Shown piece after piece: positions 1 to 9,138 of a stretch of DNA of 58,220 nucleotides (position 1 is its first letter; the number at the start of each line of letters is the position of its first letter). The notes under the pieces were generated by a model. That model saw only the letters and a list, made by a program, of their open reading frames with translations. It was not told where the DNA came from and ran no database searches. The position numbers were made by a program, and so were the translations under genes. The stretch is from Grimontia sedimenti (GTDB lineage: Bacteria > Pseudomonadota > Gammaproteobacteria > Enterobacterales > Vibrionaceae): positions 1 to 58,220 of the forward strand of contig NZ_JAALDL010000024.1 in NCBI RefSeq assembly GCF_011045095.1, read 5' to 3'.

Positions 1-70
1 CCAGGACCCAGGACCCAGGACCCAGGACCCAGGACCCAGGACCCAGGACCCAGGACCCAGAACCCAGACC
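1..70. repeat. CCAGGAC heptamer tandem array at the left window edge
   Basis: Eight perfect head-to-tail copies of the 7-bp unit CCAGGAC are followed by decayed copies (ccagaac, ccagacc), ending just before wzb. The same unit forms the array at the right edge of the window. The array probably continues to the left, so its true copy number is unknown. It resembles the right arm of the intergenic repeat family described elsewhere in this window. Confidence 0.95.
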
Positions 71-90
71 AACCATTGGCTTTGAATTCT

Positions 91-531
91 ATGTTCAACA
101 AAATCCTCGTCGTCTGCGTCGGCAACATCTGCCGTTCACCGACTGGCGAATACCTTTTAAAAAGCTTACTGCCCGGGAAACAAATTGATTCAGCGGGAAT
201 TGCAGTAGAAAAGAGTAAATTAACCGGGAAACCCGCCGATAGCATGGCAACCCAAGTGGCCGCAGACCACGGTATCAGTCTTGTAGGGCATGGTTCCCGA
301 CAACTGACTGAAGCCATGGCGAGCGAATATGACCTGATTCTGGTCATGGAAAAAGGCCATATCGATGCAGTGTGCAATATCGCGCCCGCCGCACGAGGAA
401 AGACCATGCTATTCGGGCAATGGATTGGCCAAAAAGACATTCCAGACCCATACAAACAAAGCCGAGAAGCCTTCGACTTCGCCTGGTCGTTACTCGACGA
501 ATCAGCGCAAGCATGGGCGAAGAAGCTTTAA
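91..531 (+). CDS. wzb: Low-molecular-weight protein tyrosine phosphatase (Wzb)
   Basis: A 146-residue cytoplasmic phosphatase of the LMW-PTP family. In the known systems it dephosphorylates the tyrosine tail of Wzc and so allows cycling of capsule or exopolysaccharide export. The P-loop C-x5-R-S is visible at residues 9-16 (CVGNICRS), and the general-acid loop DPY begins at D119. An in-frame TTG at 76 would add five residues, but the ATG at 91 starts where the family normally starts (MFNKILVVCVGN). No strong ribosome binding site is seen for either. wzc follows after 325 bp of repeat-rich sequence. The usual upstream partner wza would lie left of the window edge. Family call is firm; symbol follows from wzc next door. 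Confidence 0.93.
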   Translation: MFNKILVVCVGNICRSPTGEYLLKSLLPGKQIDSAGIAVEKSKLTGKPADSMATQVAADHGISLVGHGSRQLTEAMASEYDLILVMEKGHIDAVCNIAPAARGKTMLFGQWIGQKDIPDPYKQSREAFDFAWSLLDESAQAWAKKL

Positions 532-544
532 AAGAAACTAAAGA

Positions 545-832
545 ACGGGCCTGGGGAAGAGCGTGAAGCGGAACTAGGAAAGGTTTAAAGAGCGGACCTA
601 GGACCTGGGAAGAGCGGGATCTGGGAAAAGCTTAAAAAGCGGACCTAGGACCTAGGAAGAGCAGGGCCTAGGAAGAGCTTAAAGAGCGGATCGACGACCG
701 TATTTTCCCAGGACCGCTCTTGCTTTCCCCAGGACCCAGGACCGGTTTTTCCAAGGACCGCTCTCGGCTCTCCCGAGGACCCAGGACCGGATGTTCCCAG
801 GACCGCTCTTGTTCTTCCCTTGACCGTCTCTA
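545..832. repeat. Intergenic repeat element between wzb and wzc
   Basis: The left half (about 545-690) carries several copies of AGAGCGGACCTAGGACCTRGG-like words in one orientation. The right half (about 700-832) carries the reverse complement (CCCAGGACCGCTCTT-like words). The whole is a long imperfect inverted repeat that could fold into a large hairpin in DNA or in a wzb-wzc transcript. The - strand reading frame across it is only the repeat translated (GPGSWGK-like). It fills almost the entire wzb-wzc gap. Confidence 0.9.
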
Positions 833-856
833 CCAACAATTTATTAACTGGCATTT

Positions 857-3016
857 ATGACTACATCAAATATTTCCCATTCCCGATCGACTGATTCGGA
901 TGAAATCGATCTGGGTAAGCTGTTTGGCATTTTGATCGATGCCCGCTGGATGATCATCTCTGTAACCGCAGTGTTTGCCGTGGTTGGTGTGGCTTATGCA
1001 CTGCTGGCAACACCCGTATATAAAGCCGATGCGCTGATCCAGGTGGAGCAAAAAAGCAACGGTATGCCGGCGCTGGGTGAGATGGGGGAACTGTTTGCCA
1101 GTGAATCGTCTTCTACCACGGAAATCGAGATCATCAAATCTCGTATGGTACTGGGTAAAACCGTTGATAAATTCAACCTGACGACCATTTCCTCGCCAGA
1201 ATACTTCCCGGTTGTGGGTAAAGGCTTGGCGCGTTTAACAGGTAATGTAAACAGCATTGATATTGCGCGCTTTGAAGTACCAGATTATGCGCGCACTGAA
1301 GCGTTCCGTATCGTCGTGACCAACGCAGAAAACGGTGAATACCGCTTAGAGAATACCGAAGGCCGTGAAGTGCTGGTGGGTAAGGTTGGCGAGCCTGCTC
1401 AGGAAAACGGCTTTAGCCTGATGGTGCGCAGCATTGATGCAGACACCAACGACAGCTTTACCGTGGCCAAGCGCGGAAGATTAGAAGCCATTCAATGGTT
1501 GCAACAGAACCTTGGCGTGAGCGAACGTGGTAAACAAAGCGGCGTGTTGCAGCTTTCTTTTGAAGGGGAAAACCGCGCGCTGATTGAAGCCTTGTTGGAT
1601 GACATTGCCACTAACTACTTCCTGCAAAACGTAGAACGCAATGCAGCGGAAGCAGAACAAAGCTTGGAGTTTCTGAACAAAAACCTGCCAGACATTAAAT
1701 TCAAGCTGACCGCAGCAGAAGACAGGCTGAACGTTTTCCGTCAGGAAAATGAATCCGTCGATTTGAGCCTGGAAGCCAAAGCAACACTGGATGTGATGGT
1801 GAAGCTGGAAGAACAACTGAACGAACTGACCTTCAAAGAAAGTGAAATCAGCCAGCGTTTTACCCAAGAACACCCGGTTTACTCAGCATTGCTAGACAAG
1901 CGCCAAACCCTGCTTCAGGAAAGAGAGCGTATTGTTAAACAAACCCAGAAGCTGCCAAAAACACAACGTGAAGTGCTGCGTTTAACCCGTGATGTAGAAG
2001 TGAACCAACAAATCTATGTGCAACTTTTAAACAAAGTGCAGGAACTGCGCATTGTGAAAGCCAGCACTGTGGGTAACGTGCGTATTCTTGATGAAGCGGC
2101 ATCTTACAACAAACCAGTAAAACCAAAGAAACCTTTGATTGCAGTTTTGGCAACCTTGCTAGGCGGCATGCTGGGTGTGGCGATTGCATTGCTGAAAGCG
2201 GCGTTTAACCGCGGCGTTGAAAACCCGGATGATGTCGAAGCCATTGGCTTGCCGGTATACGCCAGCCTGCCGCTTTCTGACCTGCAAGTTCAGATAGAAA
2301 AGAAAGCGAAAAAACAGCGCGGCCTTTCTGCAAAAGAAGCGCTATTGGCAGAAGCCAACCCGGCTGACCTTTCCATTGAAGCGCTGCGCAGCCTGCGAAC
2401 CAGCCTGCACTTTGCCATGATGGAAGCCAAGAACAATATTTTGATGATTTCTGGCCCAAGCCCGGGCATTGGTAAATCTTTCGTTTCTGCCAACCTCGCG
2501 GCTGTGATTGCCAAAACTGGTCAACGTGTGCTGGTGGTGGATGCCGATATGCGTAAAGGTTATATGCAGCGACATTTTGGTTTGCAGTGGGACAATGGCC
2601 TTTCCGACTTGCTGGCAGGTCAGGCTGAGCAACAAGACGTGATCAAGCCAAGCGGTGTAGAAAATCTGGATGTGATCACCCGTGGTAAAGTACCGCCGAA
2701 CCCTGCAGAGCTGCTAATGCACCCACGTTTTAAAGCGTTCACAGATTGGGCATCAGAAAATTACGACTTAGTGATTATTGATACCCCACCCGTATTAGCG
2801 GTCACCGACCCTTCGATTATTGGTGCACATGCGGGTACCACTTTGATAGTTGGACGATTTGGTAAAAACCCAATTAAAGAGATTGAAGTCGCCAATGAAC
2901 GCTTTGCAAAAGCAGGTATTGAAGTGAAAGGCTTTATTCTCAATTGTGTAGAACGTAAAGCAGCCAACGCATATGGAGGCGGAGCCTACGGTTACTATAA
3001 TTACAGTTATAAATAG
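857..3016 (+). CDS. wzc: Polysaccharide co-polymerase / BY-kinase Wzc
   Basis: A 719-residue inner-membrane tyrosine autokinase that controls chain length and export of Wzy-dependent polysaccharides. An N-terminal Wzz domain follows a first membrane segment near residues 30-50. A coiled-coil periplasmic region spans roughly 240-400, and a second membrane segment lies near 425-445. The kinase domain has a Walker A motif (GPSPGIGKS, about 533-541), a Walker A' motif (VVDADMRKG, about 560) and a DTPP motif (about 641). The C-terminus is a tyrosine cluster (YGGGAYGYYNYSYK), the autophosphorylation tail expected to be the target of Wzb. Length matches the family. The ATG at 857 has only a weak upstream purine stretch. 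Confidence 0.96.
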   Translation: MTTSNISHSRSTDSDEIDLGKLFGILIDARWMIISVTAVFAVVGVAYALLATPVYKADALIQVEQKSNGMPALGEMGELFASESSSTTEIEIIKSRMVLGKTVDKFNLTTISSPEYFPVVGKGLARLTGNVNSIDIARFEVPDYARTEAFRIVVTNAENGEYRLENTEGREVLVGKVGEPAQENGFSLMVRSIDADTNDSFTVAKRGRLEAIQWLQQNLGVSERGKQSGVLQLSFEGENRALIEALLDDIATNYFLQNVERNAAEAEQSLEFLNKNLPDIKFKLTAAEDRLNVFRQENESVDLSLEAKATLDVMVKLEEQLNELTFKESEISQRFTQEHPVYSALLDKRQTLLQERERIVKQTQKLPKTQREVLRLTRDVEVNQQIYVQLLNKVQELRIVKASTVGNVRILDEAASYNKPVKPKKPLIAVLATLLGGMLGVAIALLKAAFNRGVENPDDVEAIGLPVYASLPLSDLQVQIEKKAKKQRGLSAKEALLAEANPADLSIEALRSLRTSLHFAMMEAKNNILMISGPSPGIGKSFVSANLAAVIAKTGQRVLVVDADMRKGYMQRHFGLQWDNGLSDLLAGQAEQQDVIKPSGVENLDVITRGKVPPNPAELLMHPRFKAFTDWASENYDLVIIDTPPVLAVTDPSIIGAHAGTTLIVGRFGKNPIKEIEVANERFAKAGIEVKGFILNCVERKAANAYGGGAYGYYNYSYK

Positions 3017-3285
3017 TAAGCATTTTAAAGGCTAAAATATAGCTTATTAATCCCAATGAGAAAAGTGTGATTGTTTTTAACTCTTTTAGCCTGAGCAGAA
3101 ACACCCTCAAGACTCAAACTTGTTATCTCAATGCTGGAGTGAGTAAGTTCCATAAACTTTTCTATGGCAAATTTATTTGGTTGTTTTTAGTTCTTTAAAA
3201 GTGAAAGTTTACATTATGTAAATGTCTGTTTTATAGGAATTTTTTGGTGCTATAGATGCAAGAAAATATAAAATGAGGCGTTATG
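3017..3285. other. Spacer upstream of the AT-rich polysaccharide block
   Basis: A 269-bp non-coding gap between wzc and the polymerase gene. A 9-bp inverted repeat pair (AGGCTAAAA at 3029-3037, TTTTAGCCT at 3084-3092) has a long 46-nt loop. No ops/JUMPstart element (GGCGGTAG) was seen. A palindrome and possible promoter within the gap are listed separately. Confidence 0.6.
3208..3237 (+). promoter_or_regulatory. Possible promoter with palindromic operator-like site
   Basis: TTTACATTATGTAAA (3208-3222) is a perfect 7+1+7 palindrome. Its left half doubles as a -35-like TTTACA (3208-3213), followed 17-18 bp later by a -10-like TTATAG or TATAGG (3231-3237). It lies about 50 bp before the polymerase start. 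The palindrome is seen directly; promoter and operator roles are inferred. Confidence 0.4.
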
Positions 3286-4566
3286 ATGACTGAGGAAACA
3301 CTCTCCCTATTCGTCTATTTCGTCTGTTGGATAGTATTTGTATACATAATATATAGATATAAAGGTGGATTATTAAAGAATTTAGCATACTTCTATGTTA
3401 TGGCATGGTTGTTGATGTATGACTTCTTAACACCGACTTATGGACTACTTAATGATTGGTTGGGTTTATTTGGTAATGATATTTCTGAATATTTCCCAAA
3501 GGGAATTCTATTAACTATATTATCTGTTGCATTTTTTGGAATTGGATATCTATTAACACCTAGAAAAGAAACTGAGTTTCTAGTAACAAATGAAAGTAAA
3601 AAAATAAGTGTTACATATATAAGGCTGGTTTTAGGTGTTTCTATAGCATCAGTTATTTTGTGGGCGGCTATAAGTGGATATGGTATTAAAACACTATTTC
3701 TTGTAAATGTCTTCTATGACACAACAGGCGGATGGGAAAGAGATAGCTATTACAGATTCAATCACTTAAAACAAATATTTGAATTTTCGATCCCAGCATT
3801 AGTGATGGCTTATGCGAGTAGCATGCGAAGAAATGAGTTTTTCATATGGTCTATAGTTGTTGTAATAATAATGTTGGGATTTGGCTTTAGATATAGAATA
3901 ATCATTCTAGTCTTTGCGTTATTTATTTGCCATATATATTTAAATGGTGTAAGCAAAAAAAGCACATTAAAAATAGCGATCGTATTGGTTATCTTTATCG
4001 GATCTAATGTATTGTATGGGAATGTTAGAGGTTATGTGAAATCTATATCCCGAGGTATTGAGCCAGCTGCCGAACTCAGTATGCATGGAAGTTACGAAAA
4101 AGGGCCTTTAGAAAGTGTTTTTAGATATACCAGAAATTATATATCAAACATGTCTTTACTGAAGCATATGGAAGAAAATAATGTAGAATACGATTTTGGT
4201 GAAAGTATGTTTCTTCATGTTTTCATAAGGGTCTTACCAAAATCAATATTTGATAATGAAACAAAGCCTTTCCCTAAATCGCTAGAAGAGTCGGCTAAAT
4301 CTTGGGGGAGTATGGAAGGCTTAAAGGCTGGTGAAGCCTTTACATATGTTTTAGAGTTCTACTTCTCGTTTGGAATTATTGGGGTTATAATTTGCTCGAC
4401 TTTATTTGGAGTTGTAGTCAATAAAATTACTGGTAATATATCCACCGAGAAAAAATTAATAATGTCGGCGGTGACAACCGCAAGTCTTTTTCACTATATT
4501 ACTAGAGGATATCTTCCGGGATACTTGATGTCGTATCTTTATATGGTATTACCTATCATTTTATAA
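3286..4566 (+). CDS. Probable O-antigen/capsule polymerase (Wzy-like)
   Basis: A polytopic membrane protein of 426 residues with about ten to twelve hydrophobic segments and a large hydrophilic loop around residues 230-340. This architecture fits Wzy polymerases, which join lipid-linked repeat units in the periplasm. Sequence conservation in this family is too low for a firm call from motifs, so the assignment rests on topology and on the flippase gene that starts three bases after its stop. Two adjacent ATGs occur. GAGG at 3275-3278 is 4 nt from the first (3283) and 7 nt from the second (3286), so the second is preferred. Strongly AT-rich, as often seen in transferred polysaccharide blocks. 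Confidence 0.65.
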   Translation: MTEETLSLFVYFVCWIVFVYIIYRYKGGLLKNLAYFYVMAWLLMYDFLTPTYGLLNDWLGLFGNDISEYFPKGILLTILSVAFFGIGYLLTPRKETEFLVTNESKKISVTYIRLVLGVSIASVILWAAISGYGIKTLFLVNVFYDTTGGWERDSYYRFNHLKQIFEFSIPALVMAYASSMRRNEFFIWSIVVVIIMLGFGFRYRIIILVFALFICHIYLNGVSKKSTLKIAIVLVIFIGSNVLYGNVRGYVKSISRGIEPAAELSMHGSYEKGPLESVFRYTRNYISNMSLLKHMEENNVEYDFGESMFLHVFIRVLPKSIFDNETKPFPKSLEESAKSWGSMEGLKAGEAFTYVLEFYFSFGIIGVIICSTLFGVVVNKITGNISTEKKLIMSAVTTASLFHYITRGYLPGYLMSYLYMVLPIIL

Positions 4567-4569
4567 GAT

Positions 4570-5815
4570 ATGAGAGTCAGTATAAAAATGATTGATCATA
4601 TAAGAGTGGTGTTTTCGAGAAGTGTATTTTCCCTATTACTTAACTTCTTAAGTGGACTAATTTTAGCTAGACTTCTCATTCCTAGTGATAGAGGAGATTT
4701 AGCAATCCTTATAGCACTATCAATAATTATATCTGCGATTTCTAATCTTAGTTCAAATGAAATTATTGTTAAGTCAAAAGGCAATCCCACTTTACTTGAC
4801 TTATTAAGCGGGATCGTCATTTCTATACTTATTGGACTATTTGTTTTATTTTTTCTTCACATTACTTCATACAAAGAGTTAATACAAGGGTATTACTGGT
4901 ACTTTTTGATTTTTATACCACTTAACTTCACCACTTTAATATCAATTGCTCTATTGCAAAGAGATAGAAAATTTAGTGGCTTAATGTTGGTAAGAAATAT
5001 ATATCCACTGCTTAACTCTATTTTAATTATCTCTTTTGCTACAATAGAAAACCTAACTATATTAGGAGTTTTAATTTCGTATCTGATATCAAACTTTATT
5101 GTGGCTATTTATTCAGTGTATATTGTTAGGGATATGGTGAAGCTAGAATGGAAACTTTATTGTACGCGTCGAGTGATAAGTAATATTCATATTTTTCATC
5201 CGATTACCTGTTTAACAATATTATCGTCACAGCTTGATAAGTTAGTGGGGAGTTCAATTCTGAGTTCAGCTGAATTCGGTAACTATGTTGTAGCAATTAC
5301 AATCCCTTTAGCGGTTACTACGGTTATAATATCAACTGCACAAACTATACTATTACCGATAATTAATAAAGATAATATTAAGGATATTGTATGTTGGCAG
5401 CTTTATTTTTTCATATGGGTTGGCTTACCTTGCTTTTTGGTTCTACTATATCTTACTGATTGGTTAGTTCCACATATATTTGGGGATAAGTATTCGCAAG
5501 CAAGTTTTATGGTATATGTGGGGGGACTGTCTCTATTCTTTCAAGTGTTCAGAAAAGTTAATGTAAAATCTATAAAGCAATTAGGTATGGAGGGGAAATT
5601 TATACTTGTCGAGATAACAATAATATTGATGAATGTATTTTTATTATCCTATTCAAGCTCTTTGAATTCAAGGCTATTATTTTTTTGCTTTCTCGATAAC
5701 TATGAGTTCATTTATTGGTTTTTTATTCACAGTGCTAATTATCGGTCGTGAGTTGAAATATAACCTCTTTAAATATGTGTTACTTCCTAGATTACCTTTA
5801 AAATTGAAGAAATAA
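4570..5815 (+). pseudogene. Wzx-like flippase, frameshifted near the 3' end
   Basis: A polytopic membrane protein of the polysaccharide flippase (Wzx/MATE-like) type, predicted to flip lipid-linked repeat units across the inner membrane. The open frame stops at 5751 after 393 residues, with an unnatural tail (CFLDNYEFIYWF). At the seven-T run 5680-5686 the frame offset by one base continues plausibly as FFAFSITMSSFIGFLF, then a basic end LPLKLKK, and stops at 5813-5815, one base before the next ATG. Removing one T restores a 414-residue protein of normal Wzx length, tightly coupled to its neighbour. The extra T may be a real mutation, a slippage-based on/off switch or a sequencing error. The start could also be the ATG at 4588. 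Confidence 0.7.
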
Positions 5816-5816
5816 A

Positions 5817-6992
5817 ATGAAAAAAGTACTAGTAATTGCAAAGCCAGATCATTCATTAACTTTCATTAATGACAGTCAGTTTTTTGAAGAGAATGGAATT
5901 TCACTAAGCGGTTATTGTCTAAATGCTACAAATAGAAATGGATTGCTATCAAAATTATCGAGAAAAGTTACTATTTTAAACGATAATATTAAAGGGTCAT
6001 TTACTCTTACCATTCTAGGCCATATAAATAGATTTTTAATAAGAAAAGGTATTGATTCTGGCAAGATTTTTTATGCTGCTTGTGATCTATATTTTAGCCG
6101 AGTTAACTATAGAGACGTGGTTCTAGTTCACCGATGGCCGATGTTTTGTTACGGAAGTTGGCTACGTAAATTAGAGCTTAAAGTAATTTCTGACTGTTAT
6201 GAGCTTAACCCAATATATCTAAAAAATATATATGCTGATGAATACAATAGATATGGACTAAAATTTCATTCTTCTAATTTATTTAGACATGAGCATAATT
6301 ACAATACACTAATCGATAGTGATTATATAATAGCCCCTTCAAAGATTGTAGTTGATAGTTATAGAGGAATTATAGACCCCGAAAAATTTGTAGTGAACTC
6401 TTATGGGACAATGGGTATGTCATATAACCCTAAGCCTATTAAAGAAAACATTATAAAGAACTTTGTCTTTCTTGGCAGAGTTTGCCTAGAAAAAGGAATA
6501 GGCAAAATTTTAGAGGCTGCAAGATTATTATCTACTAATGATATTAGTTTTACAATAATTGGGCCCATTGACGAAGCATGCTACAAATTGATAGAAGATT
6601 TTGACGATGTTAAAAATGTCAAATTTATCGGTCCGGTAAGCAAAAGGGATGTGCTATCTAACCTGAAAGATGCGGATTTTTTTATTTTGCCAAGTCTATC
6701 CGATGCATATGGAATGGCTGTAATTGAAGCATTATCTCTAGGGATTCCTTGTATCGTATCTTCAAGAACCGGTTGCTGTGATGATATAGTCACATATGGT
6801 ATGGGAAAAGTGTTTGATGTTGAGGATAATGATGAATTCTACCAGTGTATTCTAGAATTTTCAAATTTAAGTCTTGCTGATTATTCTCAGTATAGAGAAG
6901 GAATAAATAAATTTTTTATTGCGGAGAAAAGTAGCAACTATAAAAATAGAACTTTAAGTATTTATAAAGAAGTAATTAAAAATGAGAAATAA
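5817..6992 (+). CDS. Glycosyltransferase, GT4-like
   Basis: A 391-residue cytoplasmic glycosyltransferase with a GT-B fold pattern. The C-terminal half shows the group 1/GT4 nucleotide-sugar module: FVFLGRVCLEKGIGKILEA, then IIGP, then VKFIGPVSKRDVLSNLKDAD, then LPSLSDAYGMAVIEAL. The usual E-x7-E pair is present as D-x7-E. It should add one sugar to the lipid-linked repeat unit; donor and linkage cannot be read from sequence. It starts one base after the restored flippase stop, and its end overlaps the next gene by 11 bp, which indicates one operon. AT-rich. Confidence 0.85.
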   Translation: MKKVLVIAKPDHSLTFINDSQFFEENGISLSGYCLNATNRNGLLSKLSRKVTILNDNIKGSFTLTILGHINRFLIRKGIDSGKIFYAACDLYFSRVNYRDVVLVHRWPMFCYGSWLRKLELKVISDCYELNPIYLKNIYADEYNRYGLKFHSSNLFRHEHNYNTLIDSDYIIAPSKIVVDSYRGIIDPEKFVVNSYGTMGMSYNPKPIKENIIKNFVFLGRVCLEKGIGKILEAARLLSTNDISFTIIGPIDEACYKLIEDFDDVKNVKFIGPVSKRDVLSNLKDADFFILPSLSDAYGMAVIEALSLGIPCIVSSRTGCCDDIVTYGMGKVFDVEDNDEFYQCILEFSNLSLADYSQYREGINKFFIAEKSSNYKNRTLSIYKEVIKNEK

Positions 6993-8037
6993 GTTAGAAA
7001 CAAAAAATATTACATATATTTGGCCCAACACACAATTCGAAAATTTTGGTGATTTAGTTATTAATAAATTATTAATAGAAAATCTAAGAAGTCACTCTAA
7101 AATTAAAGTAAATTCAGCAGAGATTCCTGTTGAGTTTTTTCAATCACTCAAGGTTGATGAAAGCGAAGAGGTAAATAAGTCTAATTTTTGTTTCCTTGTT
7201 GATATGATTGTAGAAAGTTTGATTTTGAGGAAGAAGGTATTCTTCTTTACCAAACCTGGCGATTGGTCAAAGCAAGATAGTATTAAAGGCTATATGTCTG
7301 GTTTAATGCAGTTAGTGATTTACGCTATTCTATATGCATGTAATGTCAAGATATGTAAGTTTGGAGGTTCATTTAGCGGCTTTGGTAAAAAAACAGAGAA
7401 AATCGAAAGGTTAAAAGGTCGATATTTTTATAAACATTTTTTGAGAGACTCTAACTCTATAAGTTACGCTGGTAGAATCGGGATTAGCAATGTTGAAAGG
7501 TCAACAGACCTAGCGTTTCTTCTTGAAAATAGTGAACCTATATCTGATAATTTAAAGAGGAAAGTTGCACTATCTTTTAGAAGGGATAATAACGATGAGT
7601 TAATTGAAGGAATAGGGAAAGTTATAGAACATTTCGGCTCTGATAATGTCGAGTTAGTATATCAAGTTGAGAGAGATTTAGAGTTTATGAATTCAATAAA
7701 ATCAAAATTCGAAATAAACTCTGAAGTTAAGAAAGTTGATAACATATGCAAAGGATATAATGATTACAAAATCGTATTCTCAAATCGTTTACATGTACTG
7801 ATTTTTGCAATGTCTCGCGGGTGTATTCCAATAGCTTTGATAACGGAATCTAACGTTAAGATTAGCTCACTATTCAGAGATATAGGAATTTCAAATAATA
7901 TAATTAACTTGTCGCATTTAAGTAAGCCTAATCAAGTTTTTATGATGGGAGAAAATTATAATTGTTTTAATTTTGGGCATTTGTTTCTTGAACAAAGAAA
8001 TATGGTGAAAAATGATTTAGAAAGTATATACGAGTAG
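6982..8037 (+). CDS. Polysaccharide pyruvyltransferase family protein
   Basis: A 351-residue protein resembling the WcaK/AmsJ/CsaB pyruvyltransferase family, which transfers pyruvate from phosphoenolpyruvate to sugars as a ketal. Features seen are an N-terminal NFGDLVINKLL segment (family NxGD), a central CKFGGSFSGFG segment, a VALSFRRDN strand, and the C-terminal signature SNRLHVLIFAMSRGCIPIAL, which matches the family S-x-R-L-H motif. It overlaps the preceding glycosyltransferase by 11 bp. Some members of this family act as glycosyl or other transferases, so the pyruvyl role is likely but not certain. Confidence 0.75.
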   Translation: MRNKLETKNITYIWPNTQFENFGDLVINKLLIENLRSHSKIKVNSAEIPVEFFQSLKVDESEEVNKSNFCFLVDMIVESLILRKKVFFFTKPGDWSKQDSIKGYMSGLMQLVIYAILYACNVKICKFGGSFSGFGKKTEKIERLKGRYFYKHFLRDSNSISYAGRIGISNVERSTDLAFLLENSEPISDNLKRKVALSFRRDNNDELIEGIGKVIEHFGSDNVELVYQVERDLEFMNSIKSKFEINSEVKKVDNICKGYNDYKIVFSNRLHVLIFAMSRGCIPIALITESNVKISSLFRDIGISNNIINLSHLSKPNQVFMMGENYNCFNFGHLFLEQRNMVKNDLESIYE

Positions 8038-8038
8038 T

Positions 8039-9136
8039 ATGGTTATGGTGAGAATTTATAATAATTCTTTTTCAGAGAATAGACAGTTACATGTCATATT
8101 TGACTTTCTAAGAATAATTTGCGCGATAATTGTGTTTTTGGGGCACTTTAGAGCGGTTTTAGCACCAACTTACTCTGAACTATACTCACCGGATATTGCT
8201 ACCAAAATTTTTTATTTTATTTCAGGGTTCGGTCATCAAGCGGTAATTATTTTTTTCTTTTTTAGTGGTTATTTCATTCATGGTACTATAAAAAGAGGCA
8301 TTGATAATAATGAGTTTTATTTCTCGTACTATTTACTTAATAGATTTTTTAGATTCTTTATTGTTCTGTTGCCAGTTCTAATCATTACATTTTTTTTAGA
8401 TTCTATAGCGCTAAGCTATAGCTCAGTTTATCACTTAGGTGAAGTTGATGGTTCTGTCCCTCCAAAAGAAAAAGTCGATATCAGCCTTATTATCTTTATT
8501 ATAAATCTATTATCTCTTCAGGAGTTGATAGGAAGCCACTTTGGTAGTAACTCACCTCTTTGGAGCCTATCATTTGAGTTTGTATATTATCTCCTATGGC
8601 CATTTATAATATTCTTTTTCTTAAAAAGGAGTGTCTTTTTTCCTATTTTGGTTGTTTTTGCAATATATTTGATTAATGAAAAAGTGATCCTACTATTACC
8701 ATGTTGGATGATCGGAGCTCTTTTTTATCACTATAAAGTAGTTATTAACAAATATTTGTCAGTTATTGTGTTTTTAACGGTTTTGATCTGTACTAGATTT
8801 GTTACTTTTGGTGTTTTGGAAGACTATGCGCTGTCTCTAACATTTTATCTGTTTGTATCTAGTTTTAGTTTATATATCAGAAAGTCAAATGTATTGAAAG
8901 TTGGAAGAATCGGTGCGGATTTGGCTAAGATATCATTTCCTCTATATGCAGTACATATGCCTATAGTTGGTTTTACATTCTTTGTGATTGAGTCTTCTTC
9001 TCCCGATAACCATATGCTAATTTGCTTACTATCCATCATTGTTACTGTTTTCATATCTGTAATCTTAGCGAGAATGGATGGTGGGCATAGAACTTTAACT
9101 AGATATACTATAAAGCTAATTGGAAATAAGGCGTAA
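8039..9136 (+). CDS. Acyltransferase 3 family membrane protein
   Basis: A 365-residue polytopic inner-membrane protein of the acyltransferase-3 (OafA/WecH/NodX) family, which O-acetylates or otherwise acylates surface sugars. The N-terminal DFLRIICAIIVFLGHFR segment carries the family histidine, and VIIFFFFSGYFI is the second conserved segment. About ten hydrophobic helices follow. It starts one base after the previous stop. Several close starts exist (ATG at 8039 and 8045). It is expected to decorate the polymer; the acceptor is unknown. Confidence 0.87.
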   Translation: MVMVRIYNNSFSENRQLHVIFDFLRIICAIIVFLGHFRAVLAPTYSELYSPDIATKIFYFISGFGHQAVIIFFFFSGYFIHGTIKRGIDNNEFYFSYYLLNRFFRFFIVLLPVLIITFFLDSIALSYSSVYHLGEVDGSVPPKEKVDISLIIFIINLLSLQELIGSHFGSNSPLWSLSFEFVYYLLWPFIIFFFLKRSVFFPILVVFAIYLINEKVILLLPCWMIGALFYHYKVVINKYLSVIVFLTVLICTRFVTFGVLEDYALSLTFYLFVSSFSLYIRKSNVLKVGRIGADLAKISFPLYAVHMPIVGFTFFVIESSSPDNHMLICLLSIIVTVFISVILARMDGGHRTLTRYTIKLIGNKA

Positions 9137-9138
9137 TT

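Noticed and set aside
1-70. CCAGGAC arrays as a CRISPR
   Set aside because: The units are 7-8 bp head-to-tail with no unique spacers and no cas genes in the window.
645-854. Small - strand reading frame between wzb and wzc
   Set aside because: It is the repeat element translated (repeated GPGSxG) and has no ribosome binding site.
3017-3285. ops/JUMPstart antitermination element before the polymer genes
   Set aside because: No GGCGGTAG core was found; if present it would be upstream of wza, outside the window.
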